64,000 bases of DNA from Rhodanobacter panaciterrae (GTDB lineage: Bacteria > Pseudomonadota > Gammaproteobacteria > Xanthomonadales > Rhodanobacteraceae), in the NCBI RefSeq assembly GCF_014651895.1, contig NZ_BMXT01000002.1:806001-870000 (forward strand), in the 5' to 3' direction. A program made the translations under genes and the position numbers. The notes under the pieces were generated by a model that saw only the letters and a list, made by a program, of their open reading frames with translations, was not told where the DNA came from and did not search any database. This document shows, piece after piece, positions 8,067-15,808 of this stretch. Positions within the stretch are counted from its first letter, which is position 1; every line of letters starts with the position of its first letter.

Positions 8067-8693
8067 TCACACTGCCTGCGCAGCGGCCAGCGCGGCATCC
8101 GCAGCAGCAGCGCGCTGCATCGCCGGCCGCGCGAGCACGCGATCGATATAGACACGGATTACCGGCAACTCCGGCACCAGCTTGAACATCGTGGTCCAGT
8201 TCAGCGCGGTGCCCCACAGCACATCGGCGGCGCTGAAGGTATCGCCTAGCATGTAAGGCCCCTGCTCCAGTTGATCGGTGAGCGTCTTCAACATCGTGTC
8301 GAAATCGCCGTACGGACAGGTCGAGGGCGCCGCCGGCGTGCGCTGCATCGACTTGTCGACCAGGGCCGGCTCGAAGCACGAGCCGTAGTACACCATCCAG
8401 CGCAGATACGGACCACGCAACGGGTCGCCGATCGGCGGCGCCAGCTTCGCCTCGGGGTAGAGATCGGCCAGATACAGGAACACCGCCGGCTGCTCGGTGA
8501 TCAGCGCATCGCCATGACGGATCGCCGGCACTTTGCCCATCGGATTGATCGCGAGGTATTCCGGCTGGCGTTGTTCGCCCTGCTTGAAGTTCAGCACATG
8601 CATGTCGAACGGCACGCCGAGTTCTTCAAGCAGCGCGCGGGTGCCGCCGGAACGACTGTTTGGGGCATGGAAGAACGTGACTTTCGGACTCAT
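8067..8693 (-). CDS. Glutathione S-transferase family protein
   Basis: A 208-residue cytosolic protein with the two-domain GST layout. The N-terminal thioredoxin-like domain (residues 1-80) contains the cis-proline and glutathione-contact region PMGKVPAIRHGDALITEQPAV. The helical C-terminal domain carries the N-capping motif in DTFSAADVLWGTALNW. The likely catalytic position lies in HAPNSRSGGTRA, where a serine rather than cysteine probably activates glutathione. Detoxification of electrophiles is the family role; the substrate is unknown. It lies 36 bp downstream of the GFA gene on the same strand and may be co-transcribed with it. Confidence 0.9.
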   Translation of the reverse strand: MSPKVTFFHAPNSRSGGTRALLEELGVPFDMHVLNFKQGEQRQPEYLAINPMGKVPAIRHGDALITEQPAVFLYLADLYPEAKLAPPIGDPLRGPYLRWMVYYGSCFEPALVDKSMQRTPAAPSTCPYGDFDTMLKTLTDQLEQGPYMLGDTFSAADVLWGTALNWTTMFKLVPELPVIRVYIDRVLARPAMQRAAAADAALAAAQAV

Positions 8694-8729
8694 GGCGATT
8701 CCTCGCGATTGCGACCAGGGAGATGACGA

Positions 8730-9134
8730 TCAAAGATGCCGCGTCTCGGCTGGCGGCGATTGCCAGTTGTTGGCGCGACCGTCAGCGTAGTGCAGCGGCG
8801 CATCGATCAGTTCCTGCGGCTCGATGTCATCGAGGCAGGCGAGGTTCACGCTGTAGAAGTCGCCGCCGAGCACATCCAGATGGCCGCGGCCGAACGGACG
8901 CACGCCGCAATGGCGGCAGAACAGGTGATGCATGCTGTTCGAGCCGAACTGGTAATCGGACAGCGCCTCTTCTCCCATCAGCAGGCGGAACGCCTCCGGT
9001 TTCACGATCACGCCCCATGACCGCGTCTTGGTACAGATCGAGCAATTGCAGCGGCCGGTGCCGGCCGCGAGGTCGATCCCGGCTTCGAGCTGTACGGCGC
9101 CGCAATGGCAGCTGCCGTGATAGGTCTTGTTCAT
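8730..9134 (-). CDS. GFA family zinc-binding protein (CENP-V/GFA domain)
   Basis: A 134-residue protein of the glutathione-dependent formaldehyde-activating enzyme family. The zinc cysteines follow the family pattern: C9 and C11 (CHCG), C29, C31 and C34 (CNCSIC), and C73 and C76 (CRHC). The original formaldehyde-glutathione role has been shown only for a few members, so a specific reaction should not be assumed. It overlaps the small upstream gene by 4 bp and sits in a run of three coupled minus-strand genes that begins with the DJ-1-like protein. Confidence 0.9.
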   Translation of the reverse strand: MNKTYHGSCHCGAVQLEAGIDLAAGTGRCNCSICTKTRSWGVIVKPEAFRLLMGEEALSDYQFGSNSMHHLFCRHCGVRPFGRGHLDVLGGDFYSVNLACLDDIEPQELIDAPLHYADGRANNWQSPPAETRHL

Positions 9135-9355
9135 GACTTGCTCCGGTGGTGAAAGATGCCGCGGTGATAAAGGCCTGTCAGTGCGGCGAGCAGCAAGCGC
9201 CGGCGGGGTTGGGTGGCGGCAGGTGCGGCAGCTGCCGCTTCCTGCCGATCATTCGAAACATCCACGGCCGGCCACCGGTACTGTCCATCCATCAGCAGAC
9301 CACGCTGGTACAGCGGTCGATAGGCCATCAGGATGTGGCGCAGGAGCGGGTTCAT
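9131..9355 (-). CDS. Small hypothetical protein coupled to the GFA gene
   Basis: A 74-residue basic protein with no recognised domain, starting [20 protein letters not shown] and ending in a histidine/arginine-rich tail. The ATG at 9355 is preceded by GAGGG at good spacing. The gene starts 10 bp after the DJ-1-like stop and overlaps the GFA start by 4 bp, which is the main evidence that it is real. It is not strongly hydrophobic. Function unknown. Confidence 0.55.
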   Translation of the reverse strand: MNPLLRHILMAYRPLYQRGLLMDGQYRWPAVDVSNDRQEAAAAAPAATQPRRRLLLAALTGLYHRGIFHHRSKS

Positions 9356-9365
9356 GTCGGTGCCC

Positions 9366-9983
9366 TCATGCCGCCACCACGGTTTCACCGACGCACCACG
9401 GTGGCAGCTGGGCGTGCTTGAACAACCGGTACCAATGCTCGCGGTCACTGGGGCTGTACAGATCCAGCGTGTGGATCACCTCGCGGGCGAACTCCACGCT
9501 GCCGAGGTGGCTGGCGGTGATCGTGCCGCCGTCGCTGACGGCGAGCAGCTCGCTGTCGTACTGCTCGGTGCCGGCATAGCCAGGCACCTGACTGGCGATC
9601 TGGCCGGGCCAGTTGCCGGTGTGTCGGCAATCATCGAGCAGACCGGCGCGAGCCAGCGCCAGTACACCGCTGTCGATGGCGTCCACCGGTGCACCAGTGG
9701 CATGCAACTGGCGGATCGCTGCCACCGTCGGCTCGCCCTCGCCGCGCTGCCACAAGTGGCCGCCGGGCACGATCAGCAATGCCGCACGCTGCGCATCGAG
9801 TTGAAGCTGCGCCAGTGACAGTTCCGGCTGCACGGTGAGGCCGCCCATCGACACCACCGGCGCCTTCGAGAAACCCACCGTCTGCACCCGCCAGTCGCCA
9901 GGGCGACGGATCTCGCACAACGCCAGCGCGGCCTGCCAGTCGGCAAAACCGTCGAACACCAGGAAATAAACCGTATCGCGCAT
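9366..9983 (-). CDS. DJ-1/PfpI-like protein lacking the catalytic Glu and Cys
   Basis: A 205-residue protein with the DJ-1/PfpI (class I glutamine amidotransferase-like) fold. The first strand reads VYFLVFDGFADWQAALAL and the elbow region reads AIDSGVLALARAGLLDD. In active relatives the first motif has Glu where this protein has Q17, and the elbow has Cys where this one has D104. Both residues normally needed for protease, glyoxalase or deglycase chemistry are therefore missing, so it may be a binding or regulatory protein. It heads a coupled operon with a small unknown gene and a GFA gene. A Ser one residue later (S105) is a less likely nucleophile. Confidence 0.85.
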   Translation of the reverse strand: MRDTVYFLVFDGFADWQAALALCEIRRPGDWRVQTVGFSKAPVVSMGGLTVQPELSLAQLQLDAQRAALLIVPGGHLWQRGEGEPTVAAIRQLHATGAPVDAIDSGVLALARAGLLDDCRHTGNWPGQIASQVPGYAGTEQYDSELLAVSDGGTITASHLGSVEFAREVIHTLDLYSPSDREHWYRLFKHAQLPPWCVGETVVAA

Positions 9984-10147
9984 GTCGTATCCCTCCGCTG
10001 TGGAGGGTCAGCATGCGCATCCCCTGCTGCCAACGTAGTGTCAGCAACCGGTCGGCTCGATGACAATCCGGGCCACTGGTCGGCGCCGTGCTGGCGCTGT
10101 TCAGCCGGAGCCGGGACAATGCGCCATTCTTCTGCCACGGACCCGAC

Positions 10148-11179
10148 ATGAAGCCCATCTCGCTGATCCAGTTCCTGATCGAGGAACGCCGCGCCGGCCA
10201 CATCAACGCCGAACTCTCCCTGCTGATCGAAGTGGTCGCGCGCGCGTGCAAGCGCATCGCGGTCGCCACCAACAAGGGCGCGCTCGGCGGCGTGCTGGGC
10301 ATGGCCGGCAGCGACGACGCGCTGAGCATGAACATCCAGGGCGAGGCGCAGAAGAAGCTGGACGTGATCTCCAACGAGATCCTGCTGGAGGCAAATGCCT
10401 GGGGCGGTCATCTCGCCGCCTGCGCCTCGGAGGAGATGGAAGATCCGCAGCAGATTCCGGACGGCTATCCGAAAGGCAACCACCTGCTGTTGTTCGATCC
10501 GCTGGACGGCAGCTCGAACATCGACGTGAACATCTCGGTCGGCACGATCTTCTCGGTGCTGCGTTGCCCGGACGACGTCACTGAGCCGAAGGCCGAGCAC
10601 TTCATGCAGCCGGGCACCACCCAGCTCGCCGCAGGTTATGTGGTGTACGGCCCAGCCACCGTGCTGGTACTCACATTCGGCCACGGTACGCATGAGTTCA
10701 CGCTGGAACGCGAGGTCGGCAGCTTCATGCTGAGCCGGCGCGGCATCCGCATCCCCGAGACCGCCACCGAGTTCGCCATCAACATGTCGAACCAGCGCCA
10801 CTGGCAGGCGCCGATGCAGCGTTATATCGGCGAGCTGCTGGCCGGCAAGGACGGTCCACGCGGCAAGGACTTCAACATGCGCTGGGTCGCCTCAATGGTG
10901 GCCGACGTGCACCGCATCGTGACCCGCGGCGGCGTGTTCTATTACCCGCTGGACGCGAAGATCCTCAAGCAGGGCGGCAAGCTGCGCCTGATGTACGAGG
11001 CGAACCCGATGGCCTTCATCATCGAACAGGCCGGCGGCGCCGCGACCACCGGGCGTGAGCGCATCATGGAACTGCAGCCGACCGGACTGCACCAGCGCGT
11101 GCCGGTGTTCCTCGGTTCGAAGCAGGAAGTCGAGCTGGCCACGCATTACCACGTGGAAGCCGACGGCGCACTCGGCTGA
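10148..11179 (+). CDS. fbp: Class I fructose-1,6-bisphosphatase
   Basis: A 343-residue cytosolic gluconeogenic enzyme that removes the 1-phosphate of fructose 1,6-bisphosphate with Mg2+. The metal and substrate motif [20 protein letters not shown] is complete, and the later active-site segments ([20 protein letters not shown] and [13 protein letters not shown]) are present. The ATG at 10148 gives the usual N-terminus [13 protein letters not shown]; an upstream in-frame start at 10088 would add 20 unrelated residues. Transcribed alone, with a palindromic repeat directly after the stop. Together with acs in the same window it fits growth on acetate or other gluconeogenic carbon. Confidence 0.97.
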   Translation: MKPISLIQFLIEERRAGHINAELSLLIEVVARACKRIAVATNKGALGGVLGMAGSDDALSMNIQGEAQKKLDVISNEILLEANAWGGHLAACASEEMEDPQQIPDGYPKGNHLLLFDPLDGSSNIDVNISVGTIFSVLRCPDDVTEPKAEHFMQPGTTQLAAGYVVYGPATVLVLTFGHGTHEFTLEREVGSFMLSRRGIRIPETATEFAINMSNQRHWQAPMQRYIGELLAGKDGPRGKDFNMRWVASMVADVHRIVTRGGVFYYPLDAKILKQGGKLRLMYEANPMAFIIEQAGGAATTGRERIMELQPTGLHQRVPVFLGSKQEVELATHYHVEADGALG

Positions 11180-11182
11180 TTG

Positions 11183-11212
11183 GCTCCCTCCCCTGCTTGC
11201 AGGGGGAGGAGC
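11183..11212. repeat. Intergenic palindromic repeat, copy 2 (after fbp)
   Basis: A hairpin with the same arms as the copy at 2583-2612 (GCTCCCTCCCCTGC and GCAGGGGGAGGAGC), differing by one loop base, and again followed by AAAGCA. It begins 3 bp after the fbp stop codon. There is no U tract behind it, so it is better described as a repeat element than as a classic terminator, although it could stabilise the fbp mRNA 3' end. Confidence 0.8.
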
Positions 11213-11310
11213 AAAGCAAAAGCACGCATGCTGCCCATCCATCGCCCTGCTAGCGCCATGAGTCGGCCATAGACTCGCACCCATCCATCACTCTTCAACG
11301 CGACCCATCA

Positions 11311-12234
11311 ATGCCATTCCGCCGCCACCTCCTGCTGTCACTCGCCACGCTCGCGCTGAGTGCCTGCTTCGGCGGCAGCAAGCCCACTGTGCCGCCGCCG
11401 GTGATCGTGGCCCCGCCGGCACCGGTGAAGCTGAAGATCGGTCTCGCGCTCGGCGGTGGTGCGGCGAAAGGTTTCGCACATATCGGCGTGATCAAGATGC
11501 TGGAAGCCAGCGGCATCCATCCGGACGTGGTTTCCGGCACCAGCGCGGGCAGCGTGGTCGGTGCGCTGTATGCCAGCGGCATGGATGCATTCCAGTTGCA
11601 GGAAACCGCCTTCGGTCTGGACGAGACGAAGATCCGCGACGTGCGGCTGTTCTCCGGCGGTCTGGTGCAGGGTCGCGCGCTGCAGGATTACGTCAACCAG
11701 CTGCTGCACCACCAGTCGATCGAGCAGTTGAAGATTCCGTTCGCTGCCGTCGCCACGCAGCTGGAAACCGGCCAGCGCACCGTGTTCGTGCGCGGCAACA
11801 CCGGTCAGGCGGTGCGCGCGTCCTCCAGCATCCCCGGCGTGTTCGAGCCGGTGGAGATCAACGGCAAGCATTACGTCGACGGCGGCGTGGTCAGTCCGAT
11901 ACCGGTGGATGCAGCGCGCCAGCTCGGCGCCGATTTCGTGATCGCGGTGGACATCTCGACCAAGCCCAGCGGCAGCAATCCGCAAGGCATGATGAACATC
12001 GTTGGCCAGACCATCGCGATCATGGGCCAGCAACTGGGCACCCAGGAAACCGCGCGCGCCGACGTGGTGATCCGACCCAACATCAGCGGCATCGGCCCGA
12101 CCGATTTCGAGCAGAAGAACCAGGCGATCCTCGAAGGCGAGCGAGCCGCGCTGGCGGCGATTCCCGCGATCCGCGCAAAGCTCGCGGCGATGACCGCGGC
12201 ACGTCAGGCCGCAGCGACGACGCCCGCGCACTAA
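11311..12234 (+). CDS. Patatin-like phospholipase, predicted lipoprotein (RssA-like)
   Basis: A 307-residue protein with a lipoprotein signal peptide: lipobox LSAC with C19 as the acylation site, followed by a short proline-rich linker (residues 25-39). The patatin domain covers about residues 40-250. It has the oxyanion loop GGGAAKG (48-54), the nucleophile elbow GTSAG (S78) and the catalytic D190 in VDGG. Such enzymes hydrolyse acyl esters of lipids with a Ser-Asp dyad. Membrane anchoring in the periplasm is inferred. It stands alone between fbp and an S9 peptidase on the same strand. Confidence 0.92.
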   Translation: MPFRRHLLLSLATLALSACFGGSKPTVPPPVIVAPPAPVKLKIGLALGGGAAKGFAHIGVIKMLEASGIHPDVVSGTSAGSVVGALYASGMDAFQLQETAFGLDETKIRDVRLFSGGLVQGRALQDYVNQLLHHQSIEQLKIPFAAVATQLETGQRTVFVRGNTGQAVRASSSIPGVFEPVEINGKHYVDGGVVSPIPVDAARQLGADFVIAVDISTKPSGSNPQGMMNIVGQTIAIMGQQLGTQETARADVVIRPNISGIGPTDFEQKNQAILEGERAALAAIPAIRAKLAAMTAARQAAATTPAH

Positions 12235-12336
12235 AGCGCACACCGGCACCGCGCGACTGACGTGCATGCCGTCCTGCACTTGGCGTGTGCAAACTTCTGG
12301 ATGTAGCGTGCGGATTCCTTGCGCCGGAGTCCCTCC

Positions 12337-14412
12337 ATGTTGAAACGCTCGCACCTGCCTGCCCCGTTGCTGTTGCTGGCCATCGCGCTGGCACCCAGCG
12401 CGTTCGCCGCCTCACCCGGCGTCGACCCGCGCATCGAACAGCTGCTGACCGAGCTGGGCAAGGTGCAGGAGATCGGCGCCGTGGCGATATCGCCGGATGG
12501 CAAGCAGCTGGCCTGGGTGATCGAACGCGAGGGCAAGCCGTCGATCGAAGTGGCAGCCGCTGACGGCAGCCACGCGCGACGCATCAGTGCCGCCGCCAAG
12601 CCTGGCCTGTGCGCCGAATCTGGCATCGCATGGGCGCCCGATTCGCAGCACCTCGCCTTCATCTCCAACTGCAGTGTCGACCTGACCAGCACCAAGGCGA
12701 TGCAGAACACCATCTTTGTCGCCGATACCGCAGGTCACGGAGACATGGCCGGCAACGGTTCGCCCGCGCAGGTGGTCAAGCTCGCAGGCTATGCGCGCGC
12801 CCTGCAGTGGACGGCCGATGGCAAATCGCTCGGCTTTCTCTACGTGCCTGGCGCCACCCGCCGTGCCAGCGCGGTGGTAGCCGCCAAGCCTGCCGCCGGC
12901 GAAATCGGCGTCACTGGAGTGGAAGTGCAGCGCGTGGCCAGCGTCGACGTCGCCAGCGGCACACTGCATGAGCTGACTCCAGCCGGCATGTACGCGTACG
13001 AATTCGACTGGTCGCCGGACGGCACGCGGATCGCCTACACCGCCGCGCAACCACCGGGCGACAACAACTGGTGGATCGCCAAGCTCTACGTGCAGCCGGC
13101 GCAACCCGATGCTACCGCCACGCTGCTGGTCGATCCGACCAACCGCAGCAGCGGTTCGCTGCACAGCCTGCAGATCGCGTTGCCGCGCTGGTCGCCGGAT
13201 GGTTCGCGGATCGCCTTCATCGGGGGCCTGATGAGCGATCAGGGTGCCACCGGCGGTGATATCTATGCGGTGCCAGCCAGCGGCGGCACGCTGGCCAATC
13301 TCACGCCGGACATCCACGTCACGCCGTCGTGGCTGAGCTGGACCGGCCCGCAATCTATGCTGGTCAGCCAGGTCAGCAACGGCCAGAGCCAGTTGGCGGA
13401 TTACGCGGTCTCGGCCACCCATGCGCAGCAGCAGAACGTGCACTTCACCGTGCCGGCCAGCTTCGATGACGGCAGCGCCTCGATGGCAGTGTCGTTGTCC
13501 GGCGACCACCAGCACATCGCGTTCGTGCAGAGTTCCTACGCCAGCGCTGCCGAAGTGCACGCCAGCGCGCTGGGCCATGCCGCGCCGGCCGCAGTGACTT
13601 CGTTCAATGCCGCGCTCAAGCCGGCCTGGGGCAAGGCCGAATCGGTGGAATGGAACAACGAAGGCTTCCACGTGCAGGGTTGGTTGCTATACCCGGCCCA
13701 CTACGACCCGAAGAAGACCTACCCGATGGTCGTGGTTGTACACGGCGGTCCGTCGAGCGCGGTGATTCCGCGCTGGCCGGGGGTGGGTTATGGCGCCGCG
13801 CCGCTGTCCGCGTTGGATTATTTCGTGTTCGAGCCGAACCCGCGTGGCAGCTTCGGCCAGGGCGAGAAATACGTGCAGGCCAACCGCAAGGACTTCGGCT
13901 ACGGCGACCTGCGCGACATCCTCGCCGGCGTCGACGCGGTGGAGAAGAAGGTGCCGGTGGATGACAAACGGCTCGGCCTCACTGGCTGGAGCTACGGTGG
14001 CTTCATGAGCATGTTCGCGCCGACCCAGACCCAGCGCTTCCGCGCCGTGGTCGCCGGCGCCGGCATCTCGAACTGGCAGAGCTATTACGGCCAGAACCTG
14101 ATCGACCAGTGGATGCCGCCGTTCTTCGGCGCCAGCGTGTACGACGACCCGTCGGTGTATGCAAAGAGCTCGGCGATCAACTTCATCAAGCAGGTGAAGA
14201 CGCCGATGCTGATCGTGGTCGGCGACCGCGATGCCGAATGCCCGGCACCACAATCGTTCGAGATGTGGCACGCGTTGCGCGCGCAAGGCGCGACCACATC
14301 ACTGGTGGTGTACCCGAACGAGGGCCACCATTTCGTCGATCCCGCGCATCAGCGCGACGTGCTGCAGAGGGCGCTGGGCTGGTTCGCGAAATATCTGCCG
14401 GCGACGGAATAG
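12337..14412 (+). CDS. S9 family prolyl-oligopeptidase-type serine peptidase, exported
   Basis: A 691-residue protein with a signal peptide (hydrophobic residues 8-24, cleavage near AFA). The middle (about 40-420) consists of WD40/PD40-type beta-propeller repeats, with recurring W-SPDG-RIA motifs. The C-terminal alpha/beta hydrolase domain carries the triad S552 (GWSYGGF), D632 (GDRDAECP) and H664 (NEGHHF). Relatives are dipeptidyl or acylaminoacyl peptidases that trim short peptides. The ATG at 12337 follows GGAG at 12327-12330; an in-frame TTG at 12319 is less likely. Confidence 0.94.
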   Translation: MLKRSHLPAPLLLLAIALAPSAFAASPGVDPRIEQLLTELGKVQEIGAVAISPDGKQLAWVIEREGKPSIEVAAADGSHARRISAAAKPGLCAESGIAWAPDSQHLAFISNCSVDLTSTKAMQNTIFVADTAGHGDMAGNGSPAQVVKLAGYARALQWTADGKSLGFLYVPGATRRASAVVAAKPAAGEIGVTGVEVQRVASVDVASGTLHELTPAGMYAYEFDWSPDGTRIAYTAAQPPGDNNWWIAKLYVQPAQPDATATLLVDPTNRSSGSLHSLQIALPRWSPDGSRIAFIGGLMSDQGATGGDIYAVPASGGTLANLTPDIHVTPSWLSWTGPQSMLVSQVSNGQSQLADYAVSATHAQQQNVHFTVPASFDDGSASMAVSLSGDHQHIAFVQSSYASAAEVHASALGHAAPAAVTSFNAALKPAWGKAESVEWNNEGFHVQGWLLYPAHYDPKKTYPMVVVVHGGPSSAVIPRWPGVGYGAAPLSALDYFVFEPNPRGSFGQGEKYVQANRKDFGYGDLRDILAGVDAVEKKVPVDDKRLGLTGWSYGGFMSMFAPTQTQRFRAVVAGAGISNWQSYYGQNLIDQWMPPFFGASVYDDPSVYAKSSAINFIKQVKTPMLIVVGDRDAECPAPQSFEMWHALRAQGATTSLVVYPNEGHHFVDPAHQRDVLQRALGWFAKYLPATE

Positions 14413-14491
14413 ACCACCACCAGCACCAACCCTTCGCATCTTAACCACCGACCTTCGCGTCGACGGTTTTTATGGCCGTCACAGGTCATGC

Positions 14492-14530
14492 TTGACATGC
14501 ATCTATGTGTATTGCTGTACTGATACACAT
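14492..14530 (+). promoter_or_regulatory. Promoter and dyad operator of the GntR-ABC operon; transcript probably leaderless
   Basis: TTGACA at 14492-14497 and TGTACT at 14516-14521 are 18 bp apart and fit -35 and -10 boxes, placing the transcription start at or next to the ATG at 14529. A perfect dyad, ATGTGTAT (14505-14512) and ATACACAT (14523-14530) with a 10 bp spacer, covers the -10 box and the start codon. No Shine-Dalgarno sequence precedes the ATG. GTGTA/TACAC half-sites are, from memory, of the kind bound by YtrA-type GntR regulators, so autorepression is likely. Confidence 0.7.
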
Positions 14531-14918
14531 GGATGCATCATTGCTCAGCATACAACCCGCCGCCAGCGAGCCGATCTATCGGCAGATCGTCGAACAACTG
14601 CGCCGACTGATCGCCGGCGGGCAGCTCACGCCTGGCGAATCGCTGCCGTCGGTGCGCGACGTCGCCGGCTTCCACGCGATCAATCCGATGACGGTGTCGC
14701 GCGCCTACGGCATCGCCGAGAGCGAAGGCCTGCTGGAACGTCAGCGCGGCAAGGGTATGGTGGTGTCCACCACGCGCCAGGCCACGCAAACCGAGAGCCA
14801 TCGGCTCGCCCTGCTGGAACCGCAACTGCAGGCGCTGGCACGCCACGCCAACGAACTCGAACTGCCCGCCGAACGGATACTGCGGCGGCTGACCAAACTG
14901 CTGGGGGAAGAGAGATGA
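14529..14918 (+). CDS. GntR family regulator, short YtrA type
   Basis: A 129-residue cytosolic repressor-type protein. The N-terminal winged helix-turn-helix is complete: EPIYRQIVEQLRRLIAGG, then PGESLPSVRDVA and NPMTVSRAYGIAESEGLL. The C-terminal segment is a short helical dimerisation region, without the large effector domain of FadR or HutC types. That architecture is typical of YtrA regulators that sit at the head of ABC transporter operons, as here. The start at 14529 is chosen because the predicted promoter and operator end there. Its stop overlaps the ATPase start (ATGA). Confidence 0.92.
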   Translation: MDASLLSIQPAASEPIYRQIVEQLRRLIAGGQLTPGESLPSVRDVAGFHAINPMTVSRAYGIAESEGLLERQRGKGMVVSTTRQATQTESHRLALLEPQLQALARHANELELPAERILRRLTKLLGEER

Positions 14919-15808
14919 ACGCGATGCTTCGTGAAACGGAATCCACCACCGCACCGCTGGTCGCCAGCGGGCTTGTCCACTGCTATGAAGGCAGCAACGC
15001 GTTGAACGGCATCGATCTGGTCCTGCAACCGGGCAGCGTGCTCGGCCTGATCGGTCGCAACGGCGCCGGCAAGTCCACCTTGATCCGCGCAATGCTCGGG
15101 CTGCTGCAGCCGTTGGCCGGTTCGGCGTATGTGTTCGGCGAACCGGCGCTCAAGCTCGGCGATGCGACCAAGGCACGCATCGCTTACGTGCCGCAGCAAC
15201 CGGAAGCGCTGAGCTGGCTGACCGCGCAGCAGATGCTCGATTTCGTCGGCCGCTTCTATCCGCGCTGGGACAGCAGCTTTGCGAAGCACACGCTGGAGCG
15301 CTGGCAGATTCAACCGAACCGGGCGCTGGCGAAACTGTCGCCGGGCGAACGCCAGCGCGTCGAACTGATCCGCGCGCTCGCCGCGCAACCAGAACTGCTG
15401 GTGCTGGATGAACCAGCCGCCGCGCTCGACCCGGTCGCGCGTCGCGAACTGTTGCGCGAGATCGCGCTGCGCGCGGGAGAGTCAGGTACCACGGTATTGT
15501 TCTCCACCCATATCGTGTCGGATCTGGAACGGGTCGCTTCGGACGTCGCGTTCCTGCATCAGGGCAAGCTGCTGATGCGCTGCACTGTCGACGAAACCAA
15601 GGAGCGTTACGCGCGGCTATGGCTGCCGCCGCAGGCGAGTTTCGCCGCGCCCGCGCAGGCGCTGAGCCGGCGTCGCCACGACGACGGCAGCCTCAGCTTG
15701 GTGGTGGCGCGCGACGCCCACGATCAGTGGCCCGAAGCCGCCGGCCTGCCCAGCGCGCGCCTCGACGCGCTGGGGTTGGAGGATCTGTTCGTGGAGATCG
15801 CGGAATGA
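14915..15808 (+). CDS. ABC transporter ATP-binding protein
   Basis: A 297-residue ATPase subunit. Walker A GRNGAGKST (47-55), Q-loop near Q94-Q95, signature LSPGE (141-145), Walker B LLVLDEP (161-167) and H-loop H199 are all intact. The N-terminal CYEGSNALNGIDLVLQPGS and the C-terminal extension resemble the ATPases of drug or lantibiotic-type efflux ABC systems, in line with the YtrA-type regulator. Its ATG overlaps the GntR stop and its stop overlaps the next ATG, so three proteins are translationally coupled. GGGGGAAGAG upstream is a strong ribosome binding site. The transported substrate is unknown. Confidence 0.95.
   Translation: MNAMLRETESTTAPLVASGLVHCYEGSNALNGIDLVLQPGSVLGLIGRNGAGKSTLIRAMLGLLQPLAGSAYVFGEPALKLGDATKARIAYVPQQPEALSWLTAQQMLDFVGRFYPRWDSSFAKHTLERWQIQPNRALAKLSPGERQRVELIRALAAQPELLVLDEPAAALDPVARRELLREIALRAGESGTTVLFSTHIVSDLERVASDVAFLHQGKLLMRCTVDETKERYARLWLPPQASFAAPAQALSRRRHDDGSLSLVVARDAHDQWPEAAGLPSARLDALGLEDLFVEIAE

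Noticed and set aside
14231-14914. Upstream in-frame extension of the ABC ATPase across the GntR gene
   Set aside because: The ATPase family starts at 14915, has its own ribosome binding site, and the extension overlaps the whole GntR gene in another frame.
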